This document shows positions 17,159 through 26,387 of a stretch of DNA of 64,000 nucleotides, piece after piece (positions within the stretch are counted from its first letter, which is position 1; every line of letters begins with the position of its first letter). Where the stretch lies: positions 52,260 to 116,259 of the forward strand of contig CAJTCR010000009.1 in assembly GCA_910574915.1 (NCBI GenBank). The letters are read 5' to 3'. Source of the stretch: Eubacteriaceae bacterium. Lineage in GTDB: Bacteria > Bacillota > Clostridia > Lachnospirales > Lachnospiraceae. A program made the translations under genes and the position numbers. The notes under the pieces were generated by a model that saw only the letters and a program-made list of their open reading frames with translations, did no database searches and was not told the DNA's origin.

Positions 17159-18472
17159 ATGGAGTATGAATATCAATCAGAAAAAGAAGAACTAGAAAGC
17201 AGCCAGTATGAGCGCGCGCTGCTCGTGGGGTTGCAGCATGAGACGGATAACGAGTCGTTTGCCCGCTCAATGGAGGAATTGAAAAATCTGGCGAAAGCAT
17301 GTAATATGGAGCCGGTAGGCGTAGCGACGCAGAAGTCGGATCATGTGCATAAAGCATTGTATATCGGGACAGGGAAGGCAGCAGAGGTAAGAGAAGCAGC
17401 GGCTTTGCTGGAAGCGGATGTTGTGGTGTTTGACGACGCGCTTACGCCGTCACAGCTTTCCAACCTGCAAAAAGAGTTAAAAAAGCCAGTGCTTGACCGT
17501 ACGACGCTGATCCTGGATATATTTGCAAGCCGTGCCAGGACAAGGGAAGCGAAGCTGCAAGTCGAGACGGCAAGGCTTAAGTACCTGCTGCCAAGGCTGG
17601 TCGGAATGCACGATGCGCTGACCAGGCAGGGCGGTACGAGCGGCAGCATGAGCAGCCGCGGCGCGGGTGAAAAAAAGCTGGAATTAGACCGCAGAAAAAT
17701 CGAAAAAAGGATTACAGAGCTCGAGCGTTCTTTAAAAGAAATCGCAAACGAACGGCAGGTGCAGCGCAAAAAGCGCCAGCAGGCAAGAATCCCGTTAGTC
17801 GCGCTGGTCGGCTATACAAACGCAGGCAAGTCTACGATTTTAAATGCAATGGTAGACCAGTATGTACAAGATGAAGAGAAAAAAGTACTGGAAAAGGATA
17901 TGCTGTTTGCAACGCTCGATACAACAGTACGTAAAATCTGCACCGGAAATAACCAGGATTTTCTGCTTTCAGATACGGTCGGATTTATCCACAAGCTTCC
18001 GCATGGGCTTGTTAAAGCGTTTCGCGCGACGCTAGAAGAAGTGGAAAATGCAGACCTGCTCGTACATGTTGTCGACCGGTCAGACTGCGACTACAGAGAG
18101 CATATGCAGACGACCAAGGAGCTGCTAGAGCAGATGCATACATCAGACCTGCCAATGCTGACCGTATACAATAAAGCCGACCGGTGTGAGCAGGGCGTGG
18201 AATATCCAAAGCTTGTCGGAGGGGATAAGCTCTATCTTTCTGCAAAAGAAGCGTCGTCCATAGAGCTTTTGGTGCAGACGATTTTAGACCGGATTTATGA
18301 GGATTATGTGCAGGCGGAATTTCTCATTCCTTATACGGACGGCGAAGTAGTGTCTTATTTTATGGAGCAGTCCGAGGTGCTAGAAAGCGCGTACGAAGAA
18401 AACGGGACACGCATCCGGGTCAAATGCCATAAGGCAGACCGGGATAAATACAAGGCTTATGCCGTCGCATAA
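17159..18472 (+). CDS. hflX: GTPase HflX
   Basis: Ribosome-associated GTPase that splits stalled or heat-damaged ribosomes, 437 residues, cytoplasmic. The N-terminal HflX domain (YIGTGKAAEV, VVFDDALTPSQ, DRTTLILDIFASRARTREA) is followed by a coiled-coil linker with RGAGEKKLELDRR and then the G domain: G1 GYTNAGKS at 218-225, the switch II region DTVGFIHKLPH, and YNKAD for guanine recognition. A short C-terminal domain completes the usual length. AAGGAG precedes the ATG. It is followed after 13 bases by an acetyltransferase gene. Confidence 0.96.
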   Translation: MEYEYQSEKEELESSQYERALLVGLQHETDNESFARSMEELKNLAKACNMEPVGVATQKSDHVHKALYIGTGKAAEVREAAALLEADVVVFDDALTPSQLSNLQKELKKPVLDRTTLILDIFASRARTREAKLQVETARLKYLLPRLVGMHDALTRQGGTSGSMSSRGAGEKKLELDRRKIEKRITELERSLKEIANERQVQRKKRQQARIPLVALVGYTNAGKSTILNAMVDQYVQDEEKKVLEKDMLFATLDTTVRKICTGNNQDFLLSDTVGFIHKLPHGLVKAFRATLEEVENADLLVHVVDRSDCDYREHMQTTKELLEQMHTSDLPMLTVYNKADRCEQGVEYPKLVGGDKLYLSAKEASSIELLVQTILDRIYEDYVQAEFLIPYTDGEVVSYFMEQSEVLESAYEENGTRIRVKCHKADRDKYKAYAVA

Positions 18473-18485
18473 AAAGGAAAAAAGC

Positions 18486-19079
18486 ATGACAGGAAAAAGC
18501 AGGTTAAAAAAAATAAACCAGGATGAATTTGAACACGTATTTTCCCTGATGGAACGCAGTTTTCCAGAAGATGAGTACCGCAGCCGCGAAGAGCAAAAAA
18601 AGCTGCTATTTAAGCAAAATTATGAAATCTACGCCGTACGTGCAGACCGGGAGGATGCAGCAGACTTATCCGTAAAAAAGAGCGTTTTGAAGCATAAGCA
18701 AATCCGGGCGTTCCTTGCGGTATGGCGGTTTTTGGAGCTGACATTTATCGAGCATTTTGCGGTTGACCCTGTTTTTCGAAGCGGCGGACTTGGTTCTATG
18801 ATTTTAGCAGAAGCAAAACGGCTGTTTCCAACGCAGATCTGCCTGGAAGTGGAGCTTCCAAATACAGAGCTTGCAAAACGGCGGATTGCATTTTATAAAA
18901 GAAACGGATTTTATGTAAACGACTATCCGTATGTGCAGCCGCCGCTTTCCGCGGGGAAGCAGGAGCTGCCGCTTTTATTGATGACGTCGCAGGGGCGGGT
19001 GAGCCAGGAACAGTTTGAAAGGATCAAAAAGCTGCTTTACCGGGAGGTTTATGGAGTGATCTTGACCGATTTCACATAG
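18486..19079 (+). CDS. GNAT-family N-acetyltransferase
   Basis: Predicted acetyl-CoA-dependent acyltransferase, 197 residues. The acetyl-CoA loop is visible as VDPVFRSGGLGSMIL, preceded by a strand ending in EHFAV; the C-terminal RRIAFYKRNGFYVND is the usual beta6-alpha4 region. The start after AAAAGGAAAAAAGC is preferred to an ATG nine codons upstream that lies inside hflX. The acceptor substrate is unknown. Co-transcription with hflX is likely. Confidence 0.85.
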   Translation: MTGKSRLKKINQDEFEHVFSLMERSFPEDEYRSREEQKKLLFKQNYEIYAVRADREDAADLSVKKSVLKHKQIRAFLAVWRFLELTFIEHFAVDPVFRSGGLGSMILAEAKRLFPTQICLEVELPNTELAKRRIAFYKRNGFYVNDYPYVQPPLSAGKQELPLLLMTSQGRVSQEQFERIKKLLYREVYGVILTDFT

Positions 19080-19121
19080 AGATACCAACCGGTTGCAGAA
19101 ATAGAGAAAAGGGCTGGTTTT

Positions 19122-19400
19122 ATGACATTAAATCAGGGGATTTTGTATTATTTGCTTGTGCTGAATTTTGGGACATTTTTGCTGTTTTGGGCGGATAAGC
19201 AAAAAGCCGTTCACAGAAAATGGAGAATCAAGGAAGCGACGCTGCTTGGAATGTCGTTGCTTGGCGGAGCGGCAGGCGGGCTTGCGGCGATGTATTTGTT
19301 TCATCACAAAATAAAGAAAAATAAGTTTCGGATAGGGGTGCCTGCGTTGCTGGCAGTGCAGGTTGTGATTGTGGTTTGGCTGAAAATGGCTGGGGTGTGA
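19122..19400 (+). CDS. DUF1294 membrane protein
   Basis: Small integral membrane protein of 92 residues. The DUF1294 pattern is clear: an N-terminal helix with NFGTFLLFWADKQKA, a charged loop WRIKEATLLGMSLLGGAAGG, then HHKIKKNKFRIG and a final helix. Length equals that of the family. Function is unknown for the whole family. Confidence 0.88.
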   Translation: MTLNQGILYYLLVLNFGTFLLFWADKQKAVHRKWRIKEATLLGMSLLGGAAGGLAAMYLFHHKIKKNKFRIGVPALLAVQVVIVVWLKMAGV

Positions 19401-19417
19401 GGTTTTTTGGATGGACA

Positions 19418-19808
19418 CCGGGAGAGAGGATGTGCCTCCCCAGGCTGCGACCGTTCCAGAATGTTAAGAATCCCTAAGTATTCTGCTGGTACGCTGTGGC
19501 TGTGTCCGGTCGCGGCACCTAGTACAGCATTGCAGAAATAACGGTGAATACAGCACCCGCTATTTCTGCCATCGCCGCGTTGTCGTCAGTCAACGATGCA
19601 CCCGGCATCGCCTCCTTCCTCCGCCTTGCGCTGACAAAAATAACGTGTACTGTATTCACCGTTATTTCTGCAACGCTGTACTAGTTCGCTGCCTGCTGGC
19701 AGCTAAAGGTGCCGCTTGGCTGCGCCCCTGGTTTTTTCCGCAGAATACCAAGGGCTTCTAACCATTCTTCCAAAGCCGCCGCCAGGGGAGGCACATCCTC
19801 TCTCCCGG
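19418..19808. repeat. Large palindromic repeat, copy 1 (interrupted)
   Basis: A long imperfect palindrome with perfect 24-bp outer arms (19418-19441 with 19785-19808). Inside each arm are conserved blocks ending in the tip GCTGCC-TGCT-GGCAGC. The tip-proximal CTAG carries an inserted MITE. Related copies lie at 19986-20220, 36504-36728 and 36913-37105. No open frame of the right kind exists in it. Confidence 0.85.
19519..19684. mobile_element. 158-bp MITE nested in the palindromic repeat, CTAG duplication
   Basis: The 158-bp insert (19523-19680) has inverted ends TACAGC and GCTGTA with near-perfect arms of about 35 bp, and is flanked by CTAG on both sides. Comparison with uninterrupted copy 3 (single CTAG followed by TTCGCTG) defines the insertion exactly. 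The interior has further small palindromes and no gene. Confidence 0.88.
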
Positions 19809-19818
19809 CTGCTCTTCG

Positions 19819-19859
19819 TAAGTGTTACTAAACAAGCTCAATGTGGTATGTTCGCTGTA
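19819..19859. repeat. 41-bp repeat shared with 57.8 kb, first copy
   Basis: Starts TAAGTGTTACTAAACAAG and ends CGCTGTA, directly followed by CTAG and palindrome sequence. The second copy at 57814-57854 is 18 of 18 identical in the first part and similar in the rest. It looks like one end of another small element that uses the same CTAG target. Confidence 0.65.
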
Positions 19860-19935
19860 CTAGTTCGTTCCCGGCTGTCCGTTGGCAGCTAAAGCTTCCG
19901 CCCGGGCGTGCCAATCCCCGTTCCTGGCTGGCTTT
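19860..19935. repeat. Truncated, diverged half-copy of the palindromic repeat
   Basis: Begins at the tip CTAGTTCG and contains TGGCAGCTAAAG and GTGCCAATCCCC as in the right half of the other copies; the left half is missing where the 41-bp repeat abuts it. Confidence 0.5.
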
Positions 19936-19985
19936 CGCAAGTGTTGCAGGAAAAACATATTTTACTTGGAACTCGGGAAAGACAG

Positions 19986-20220
19986 CCGGAGGAAGGGAGG
20001 CGGGGCTGGCTTGCTGAGACGTTGGAAAAATGGTTAGGAGCCCTTGGCATCCTGCACAAAAACCAGGGGCGCAGCCAAGCGCCACCTGTAGCTTCTGGCG
20101 GCAACCGGAAGCGGACAAGGTGGCGCGACCGTACATAGCCACAACGTCTCAGCAGGATGCTTAGGGCTCCTTACATTTTGGAAAAGGAACAGCAAGCCAG
20201 CCCCGCCTCCCTTCCTCCGG
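19986..20220. repeat. Large palindromic repeat, copy 2
   Basis: Perfect 30-bp outer arms (19986-20015 with 20191-20220) whose sequence differs entirely from the arms of copy 1, yet pair within the copy. The inner blocks match the other copies with paired changes, for example CATCCTGC/GCAGGATG here versus CATTCTGC/GCAGAATG in copy 3. It ends 57 bases before the AAA/PD-(D/E)XK gene. Confidence 0.85.
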
Positions 20221-20277
20221 CGTCCCCCCCCTTCAAAACATACACCCCCATCAAAAAGAAAACCGGAGGAAATCAAA

Positions 20278-22005
20278 ATGCCAAGAACAGTTGCAGTTGG
20301 AGAGCAGGATTTCAGCAAAATCATCGAGAACCAATATTTTTACATCGACAAAACGTATTTCATCAAAGAATGGTGGGAAAACGGGGATACCGTTACACTA
20401 ATTACCCGTCCGAGGAGATTTGGAAAAACGCTTACGATGTATCTGTTGTATGATTTTTTTTCGGTCAACTATGCGTGCCGCAGCGACTTGTTTGCACATC
20501 TGGACATCTGGAAAGAGGATCGCTACAGAAAGCTGCAAGGGACATACCCGGTTATTTTTTTAAGCTTTGCAGGTGTAAAAGCAGCAAGCTTTGAAGAAGC
20601 ATATACGGATATCTGCGGATTAATTGCCCGGGAATACCGCAAATATGCCTTTCTGTTGAAAGAAGAACGCATTCAGATTGCCAAAGGACAGTTTATGCGC
20701 ATTATGGACGGGGTGGCTGCTTCCGTCAGTGAATGCAAAGCAGCCTTGGTAGTGCTGTCGGAATACTTATACCATTACTATGGGAAGAAGGTAATTATTT
20801 TACTGGATGAGTACGATACACCTATGCAGGAAGCTTATCTGAACGGCTATTGGGATACATTTACAAGGTTTATCAGCGGGCTGTTTAATCTTACGTTTAA
20901 AACGAATCCGTATCTGGAACGGGCAGTGATGACAGGCATTACAAGAGTGAGCAGGGAGTCGGTTTTTTCGGATTTGAATAACCTGGCTGTTGTCACAACA
21001 ACGACAAAAAAATATGTAACTGCGTTTGGATTTACAGAGGAAGAAGTGCTTGAGGCATTGTGTGAATTTGGGCTGCAAGAGCAGATGCAAAACGTGAAGT
21101 GCTGGTATGACGGATTTCGGTTTGGCACATGCAGCAGCATCTATAATCCGTGGTCGATCACTCAGTTTTTGGATGAAAAGGTGCTCGCGCCTTATTGGGC
21201 AAATACAAGCTCCAACAGCCTTGTCGAAAAGCTGATGCGGGAAGCAGGTACCGAAATAAAGACGGCTGTCGAGGATTTGCTGCAAAACAAAACGATCTGC
21301 GTACAGATGGACGAGCAGATTGCTTTTCAGGAGCTGGATGTGCGCAGTGATGCAGTATGGAGCTTTCTGTTGGCAAGCGGTTATTTAAAAATAACAAAGT
21401 ATTATGACATTGACCCAGTATGCGACAGAGGCAGCAGCTATGAGCTGGCATTTACAAACCAGGAAGTTTTGGTCGCTTTCCGCAGGCTGGTGCAGGGATG
21501 GTTTGCAAAACAGAGGTATGAATACAATGGTTTTTTAAAAGCTTTGCTTACAGGTGACTTAAAAGGCATGAACGCCTATATGAACCAGGTTGCGCTTTCT
21601 ACGGTCAGTTTTTTTGATTCGGCAAAAAAGCCTTCTGTGCAGGCAGAACCAGAACGTTTCTATCACGGCTTTGTGCTTGGGCTTGTCGTAGACCTTGCCG
21701 GAAGGTATCGGGTCACATCGAACAGGGAAAGCGGGCTTGGCAGATATGACGTATTACTTGAACCATGCGGCAGCGGTGACGACGGCATTATTTTGGAGTT
21801 TAAGGTGTTTGATGCAACGGATGGTGAAAAAAACTTAAACGATACGGCGTATGCCGCACTTCGACAGGTAATAGACAAAGAGTATGCAGCAGGTCTGCAA
21901 ACAGTATGTGGATTGGAGCATATTCGTATTTACGGGTTTGCGTTTTGCGGAAAAGAGGTTTTGATCGAAGGAGGGTATTTAAAAAAATACAGGAAACGGT
22001 ATTAG
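20278..22005 (+). CDS. AAA-ATPase-like protein with C-terminal PD-(D/E)XK nuclease domain
   Basis: Member of the large Lachnospiraceae family combining an AAA-ATPase-like domain (PF09820 type) with a PDDEXK_9 nuclease-like domain (PF08011 type), 575 residues, usual length. N-terminal landmarks are DFSKIIENQYFYIDKTYFI and the P-loop ITRPRRFGKTLTM; LLDEYDTP is the Walker B-like segment. The nuclease core near the C-terminus is seen as RYDVLLEP followed by GIILEFKVF. The ATG follows GGAGGAA. Its biological role is not established; multi-copy occurrence and repeat-rich surroundings hint at a selfish or defence role, which is inference. It appears intact. Confidence 0.88.
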   Translation: MPRTVAVGEQDFSKIIENQYFYIDKTYFIKEWWENGDTVTLITRPRRFGKTLTMYLLYDFFSVNYACRSDLFAHLDIWKEDRYRKLQGTYPVIFLSFAGVKAASFEEAYTDICGLIAREYRKYAFLLKEERIQIAKGQFMRIMDGVAASVSECKAALVVLSEYLYHYYGKKVIILLDEYDTPMQEAYLNGYWDTFTRFISGLFNLTFKTNPYLERAVMTGITRVSRESVFSDLNNLAVVTTTTKKYVTAFGFTEEEVLEALCEFGLQEQMQNVKCWYDGFRFGTCSSIYNPWSITQFLDEKVLAPYWANTSSNSLVEKLMREAGTEIKTAVEDLLQNKTICVQMDEQIAFQELDVRSDAVWSFLLASGYLKITKYYDIDPVCDRGSSYELAFTNQEVLVAFRRLVQGWFAKQRYEYNGFLKALLTGDLKGMNAYMNQVALSTVSFFDSAKKPSVQAEPERFYHGFVLGLVVDLAGRYRVTSNRESGLGRYDVLLEPCGSGDDGIILEFKVFDATDGEKNLNDTAYAALRQVIDKEYAAGLQTVCGLEHIRIYGFAFCGKEVLIEGGYLKKYRKRY

Positions 22006-22349
22006 ATAAAATAAAAAATAAATTAATTAAAAAAGACTGTCACACAGAAATACATTGATACAAAATATAGAATGCTGCATATTCAGAAAAACTATATTTT
22101 GTGTATAAGGTACTTCTATGAGGCAGTTTTTTATTTTACTACATAACATTTTCTAAAGAATTGTCACGTTAATATCATTCTTATAGTCATTAAAAATATA
22201 ATTAAAACAGCTCATAAGTATTCTATTCGCTTTTTCACGATTTTGCAACCCCAATCCCAAAATTTGTATCATTTTTATAAATTTAAAACTGTATTTTTAC
22301 TGAAAGTTAGTAAAGAAGCATAAAAAAACGGCAAGATTTTTATACGGTT
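22006..22349. other. A/T-rich intergenic stretch with hairpin
   Basis: No gene seen. It holds an 11-bp perfect inverted pair (22060-22070 with 22092-22102) inside a larger imperfect stem beginning AAAAAAGACTG and ending GGCAGTTTTTT, which could terminate transcription of the gene before it in either direction. The remainder is strongly A/T-rich and may be a deletion scar, since the next gene lacks its 5' part. Confidence 0.5.
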
Positions 22350-24069
22350 ATGAAAGTTATCAATGCAGCTTTGGCTGTGATTACATATGTTTCAGTATGG
22401 AAAATATGCAGATTATTTACAGACCCAAAAAACAGCTTTATAGGTGTATGTATCATTGCCATGCTTCCTTGGCAGTACACAATGTGTACGAGTATTATGA
22501 GTGAAAATTTATATTTTCCTTTCTTATTTCTAACGTTGTATTTTTATTTGAAAACATTATTTGATGCCAATATCACAATAAAAAAATGTGTATTTTTAGG
22601 AATGTTGTTCGCGGTATTGCAGTTAACGAGATATATTACGATTGTGATTTTGCCCGTGTTTGCTTTGATCTGGATCATAGAGCTTGGAGAAAATCAAAAA
22701 TGGAAAATTAATTTAAAAAAACAAAAGCTTGCAACAGGATTGGCAATACTGTGTGGATACGCTGTTATATATGGTGGATGGGTACTTTTGAGGTTGCTAC
22801 AGTCCTATTCGTTTGGAGAGATTTTGGGCTTGCAGGTAAGTAACGGGATAGGAAGTGAGGCAATCGCTTCTTTTGCAACAGGTGCGGCACTCGTTCGTTT
22901 TATTATTTTATATGTGGCATATATTGCACTTGCGGTATTGTATACATTTGCGACCAATGTTTATGCGGTACAAGAAAGCATAAGAGGAAGTATTGGAGAA
23001 CGGTATGCAAAAACTATATTTTTGTTTATGGGAATCAGTATCATGCTTTTTGTGGCAGCAGTACGACATTCCTGGCGTGCTGATTATAATTATCCAAAGG
23101 TTGCTTATATTTTGGGAAGATATTTGATTTATATACCTGCTATGTGGATTATCATAACGAAGATTTTAGAAAATAACATAGATATTATGCGAAGCAGGAA
23201 AAAAATGCTGTTATATCAGTTATCAGAGGTTTTTTTGATAATTTTTGCTGTTTTTATTTTAGTGAAAGGTTGTATTTTTGATCTGAGAAATGGTTTTTTA
23301 GATTCGTTTCATACAAGGGAGATTTTCTATTTATATAAACTATATGGGCTGGTTATTTTCGGTACGCTAATAAAACTAACCATATTGATATGGAAAAAAC
23401 AGTGGTATGGAAAGACTGTTAATATGTTCCTTTTACTGACCTTTTTGATTGGAAATATCGTTACAGTAGAACGTAATGGATTTGAAAAACGCGGATGCTT
23501 TGGTGCTGCATTGAGTGAATTTGCAAATCAAAATAATATAGAACAATTCGATTTCCTTATCAATGATACGCCTGCACCAGATTTGGATTTTGATATGAAG
23601 TTCTGGAGTACGCCCACGACACATTTGCTGATGTCTTGGACACCCAAGAAGGGAGATGCAAAAGATTTAAAAGACTATCACAGAATCCGTCTATATAACA
23701 GTGAACAGGCAGCACAATTTAAAAAGGAAAAAGGTGCAGGGCTGGTTTTTTGTGAGGTTTCCGACAAATATTTGGAAAAGCCGGATATTACCTGTGAATA
23801 TTTGGGCAAGACGTATGGGATCTATCATAAACCAGTTGCTTTAAAGTCACCTGCAAGGAGTGTGGAAATTGTGCAGACGTATCCAGATCAAATTATTTGC
23901 GGAGAAGGATTTAATCTGGATAAAAATGGTGCTTCGGGATTTGCCATTTTACAAACAAGAAGGGACGCTGTATGTTCAGGTGCGTGAAAAATATGCTCCG
24001 TATGTAAAAACCGATTTTACACAGGAAAATGTGAATATTTATCAGGTTGAAATCCATAAGGAAGAGTAA
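22350..24069 (+). pseudogene. Broken membrane glycosyltransferase (GT39/ArnT-like)
   Basis: Remnant of a polytopic mannosyltransferase-like enzyme of the dolichyl-phosphate type. The surviving sequence starts at the second or third membrane helix (KVINAALAVITYVSVWKICR then LPWQYTMCTSIMSENLYFP), with an in-frame stop 13 codons upstream, so the first 80-100 residues with the catalytic acidic loop are gone. About eight helices follow. Near base 23940 the frame shifts: the first frame runs into a short unrelated tail ending at 23987, while another frame continues with FYKQEGTLYVQVREKYAPYV to the stop at 24069. It is the first of three adjacent damaged glycan genes. Confidence 0.75.
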
Positions 24070-24100
24070 TAGCAAAAGAGAATAAAAATGGAGAATAAAA

Positions 24101-24897
24101 ATGAAGCTGATTATCCAAATACCATGCTACAACGAAGCACAGACACTGGAAGTAGCACTAAACGATCTGCCAAGGCAGATCCAGGGAATCGATACAATCG
24201 AATACCTGATTATCAACGACGGAAGCCAGGATGATACGGTAAAAGTCGCAAAACACTGGGGCGTGCATTATGTTGTAAGCTTTACTAAGAATAAAGGGCT
24301 GGCAAAGGGATTTCTGGCTGGCATTGACGCGTGCTTAAAAAACGGGGCGGACATTATTGTCAATACGGACGCGGACAACCAGTATTGCGGCGCGGATATT
24401 GAAAAGCTGGTGCGCCCGATTTTAAACGGGGCATCAGACATTGTAATCGGCGAACGCCCGATTGACCAGACGGAGCATTTTTCGCTGTTGAAAAAGAAGT
24501 TGCAGCATTTTGGGAGCTGGGTAGTAAGGGCCGCTTCCAATACGGACATCCCGGATGCGCCGAGCGGGTTTCGTGCCTACAGCAGGGAAGCGGCGATGCG
24601 GCTGAATGTGACCAATGAATATACTTACACGCTGGAGACGATCGTGCAGGCGGGCATGTACAGTCGCTCGTTTTGGCAAGCACGCTGCTTATCATGGGGT
24701 TTATGATTTATGTCATTGGGTTGCAGGCAGACCTGATCGCAGCGAACCGCAAGATTTTGGAGGATGTACAGTACCAGGTGCGCAGGCTTGCCTATAACGG
24801 CAACCCTGTCAGCCCATTTTTTGAAAATGACGATTGTGAAAGGGATGGTTTGGATGAGAAAACGGGAACAGCAGCCATAAAGGGCACGCAAAATTAG
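24101..24897 (+). pseudogene. Broken family-2 glycosyltransferase
   Basis: Remnant of a membrane-anchored polyprenyl-phosphate glycosyltransferase. The N-terminal GT-A domain is present to about residue 190 (IPCYNEAQTLE, INDGSQDDT, NTDADNQY, DAPSGFRAY). After QAGMYSR the frame changes and goes straight to the C-terminal helix and tail (LVLASTLLIMGF then GLQADLIAANRKILEDVQ). In intact relatives about 75-80 residues with the first membrane helix lie between these parts, so an internal deletion with frameshift near 24668 is inferred. The frame ends at 24897 just inside the next remnant. Confidence 0.8.
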
Positions 24898-25308
24898 AAG
24901 CGTTTGATATCAGCCGTGCCTGTGTGGAACAGGCAAAGGCGGCGTGTCCGGGGGTTTGCTTCCGTGTCGGGAGTATTTATGAAATACCAAAGGAGCAGAA
25001 ATATGACTTGGTTGTAACGAGTGAGGTGCTGGAGCATATGGAAGACCCAGAGCGTGCGCTCGGCCAACTTTTGGGAGTTTGCGGCGGGTATCTTTTGGTG
25101 ACAGTGCCAAATGAGCCGATTTGGAGGATTTTAAACATGGCGAGGGGAAAATACTGGCGCAGGCTTGGCAACACGCCAGGGCATGTGCAGCATTGGAATA
25201 AAAGGACGCTGCGGAAACTCATTTTAGAAAAGGGGGGGTAAAACAGAGGTTGTTAAAGCTGCATCGGCTTGTCCCTGGTTCATCCTGCTTGTTCGGATTC
25301 GTCAATAG
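24882..25308 (+). pseudogene. Broken class I SAM methyltransferase
   Basis: C-terminal two thirds of a SAM-dependent methyltransferase. The second acidic strand AFDISRACVEQAK, motif II region YDLVVTSEVLEHMEDPE and the GYLLVTVPNEPIWR segment are clear, but the N-terminal glycine-rich SAM loop is absent; the preceding glycosyltransferase remnant joins directly to it. At a run of seven G (25232-25238) the frame stops after KGG, whereas the +1 frame continues KTEVVKAASACPWFILLVR, as expected for this family, to a stop at 25308. A one-base gain in the G-run explains this. Confidence 0.78.
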
Positions 25309-25363
25309 GCAGATAAAAACAGGGACTTGAGAAATCTATTTTACGAAGGGAGAATGGAAGTAC

Positions 25364-26278
25364 TTGAAAAAGAGCAAAGTTATCAATGGTATGGGCATGA
25401 TCCTGACAGCATTGGCTGTCATCTTTTTGGTTCGGCGTATGATGGCTTTAAATGTCGATTTTGCAAAGCTAATCACACCGGTTAATATAGCAATGATCGT
25501 TATGATGCCTTTTTTATCTGTAATGGTTATTTTTATAAATGCGTATTGCTGGAAGCTTCATCTTGAGCTGTTTTCTAAAAAAACTGTGGAACCAGGCAAA
25601 TCATTTCGCGCATATGCGCAAGCCAATGTAATGAAATATCTGCCTGGTAATATTGGACATTATGCGGGCAGACAATTATTCGGAACTGAGATTGGATTAA
25701 AACAAGCAGAACTAATCAAGGCGTCTGTTTTGGAAATTATTTACAGTACGTTATCTATGCTATGCTGCTGTGTACTGTTTTGTGTGCCAAATATCATCGG
25801 GAAAACAGAGAAATGGTTTACAGCAGGCGTCGGTATTTTTTTCATATTCGCAAGTACGGTTTTTTACTGTCTTAGAAAACATAGGTATGCATCTGTATGC
25901 TTGAGTTTTATTCAGTCATATGCATTTTGGAAGACATTTCTCATGTCACTTTTACTTTGTTCTTTTGGTACGATCCTTCTTGCTATGGAGTATGTTGTAT
26001 TGCTTGGGCAATATGGTATAGTTGATTTTCATCAAATGTTTATACTGCTATCGGCAAATTATATTTCTGTTTTTATTGGATTTGTAACGCCGGGCGCTCC
26101 AGGTGGAATAGGTGTGCGCGAGGCGGTTTTAATAAAGATGATGTCACCTTTTTTTCAGGAAGATCTTATCATATTGGCGGCTGTGACTCATCGGATTATT
26201 TTGATTTTAGGTGATTTATTTGCAGTTCCAGTCAGTCGAATGTTTGTTTTGTGCAATCAGGATGAAGACAAACGATGA
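25364..26278 (+). CDS. Flippase-like membrane protein (lysylphosphatidylglycerol synthase TM-region family)
   Basis: Polytopic membrane protein of 304 residues with about eight helices, related to the COG0392 membrane region found in glycan clusters. The family hallmark NVMKYLPGNIGHYAGRQ is present near 75-92, and PGAPGGIGVREAVLI near 245. The start is a TTG after GAAGGGAG; a nearby ATG is in another frame. It follows three broken glycan genes and was probably part of the same lipid-linked sugar locus. It looks intact, but its substrate genes are not. Confidence 0.72.
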   Translation: MKKSKVINGMGMILTALAVIFLVRRMMALNVDFAKLITPVNIAMIVMMPFLSVMVIFINAYCWKLHLELFSKKTVEPGKSFRAYAQANVMKYLPGNIGHYAGRQLFGTEIGLKQAELIKASVLEIIYSTLSMLCCCVLFCVPNIIGKTEKWFTAGVGIFFIFASTVFYCLRKHRYASVCLSFIQSYAFWKTFLMSLLLCSFGTILLAMEYVVLLGQYGIVDFHQMFILLSANYISVFIGFVTPGAPGGIGVREAVLIKMMSPFFQEDLIILAAVTHRIILILGDLFAVPVSRMFVLCNQDEDKR

Positions 26279-26387
26279 GAAACGCGGTATTTTAATGCTC
26301 AATATATTCGTTGATAAATTCGCGTTTTTATGATAGCATAAATCTTAGCGGCATGTTTAATCGATTGTGAAAAAACGGAGGAAAAGA

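Noticed and set aside
20034..20453. Short open frames across palindromic repeat copy 2
   Set aside because: They follow the repeat arms, are Pro/Arg/Gly-rich and differ between copies; treated as non-coding.
25354..25364. ATG at 25354 as start of the flippase-like gene
   Set aside because: It is in a different frame that soon stops; the TTG at 25364 is in frame with the membrane protein.
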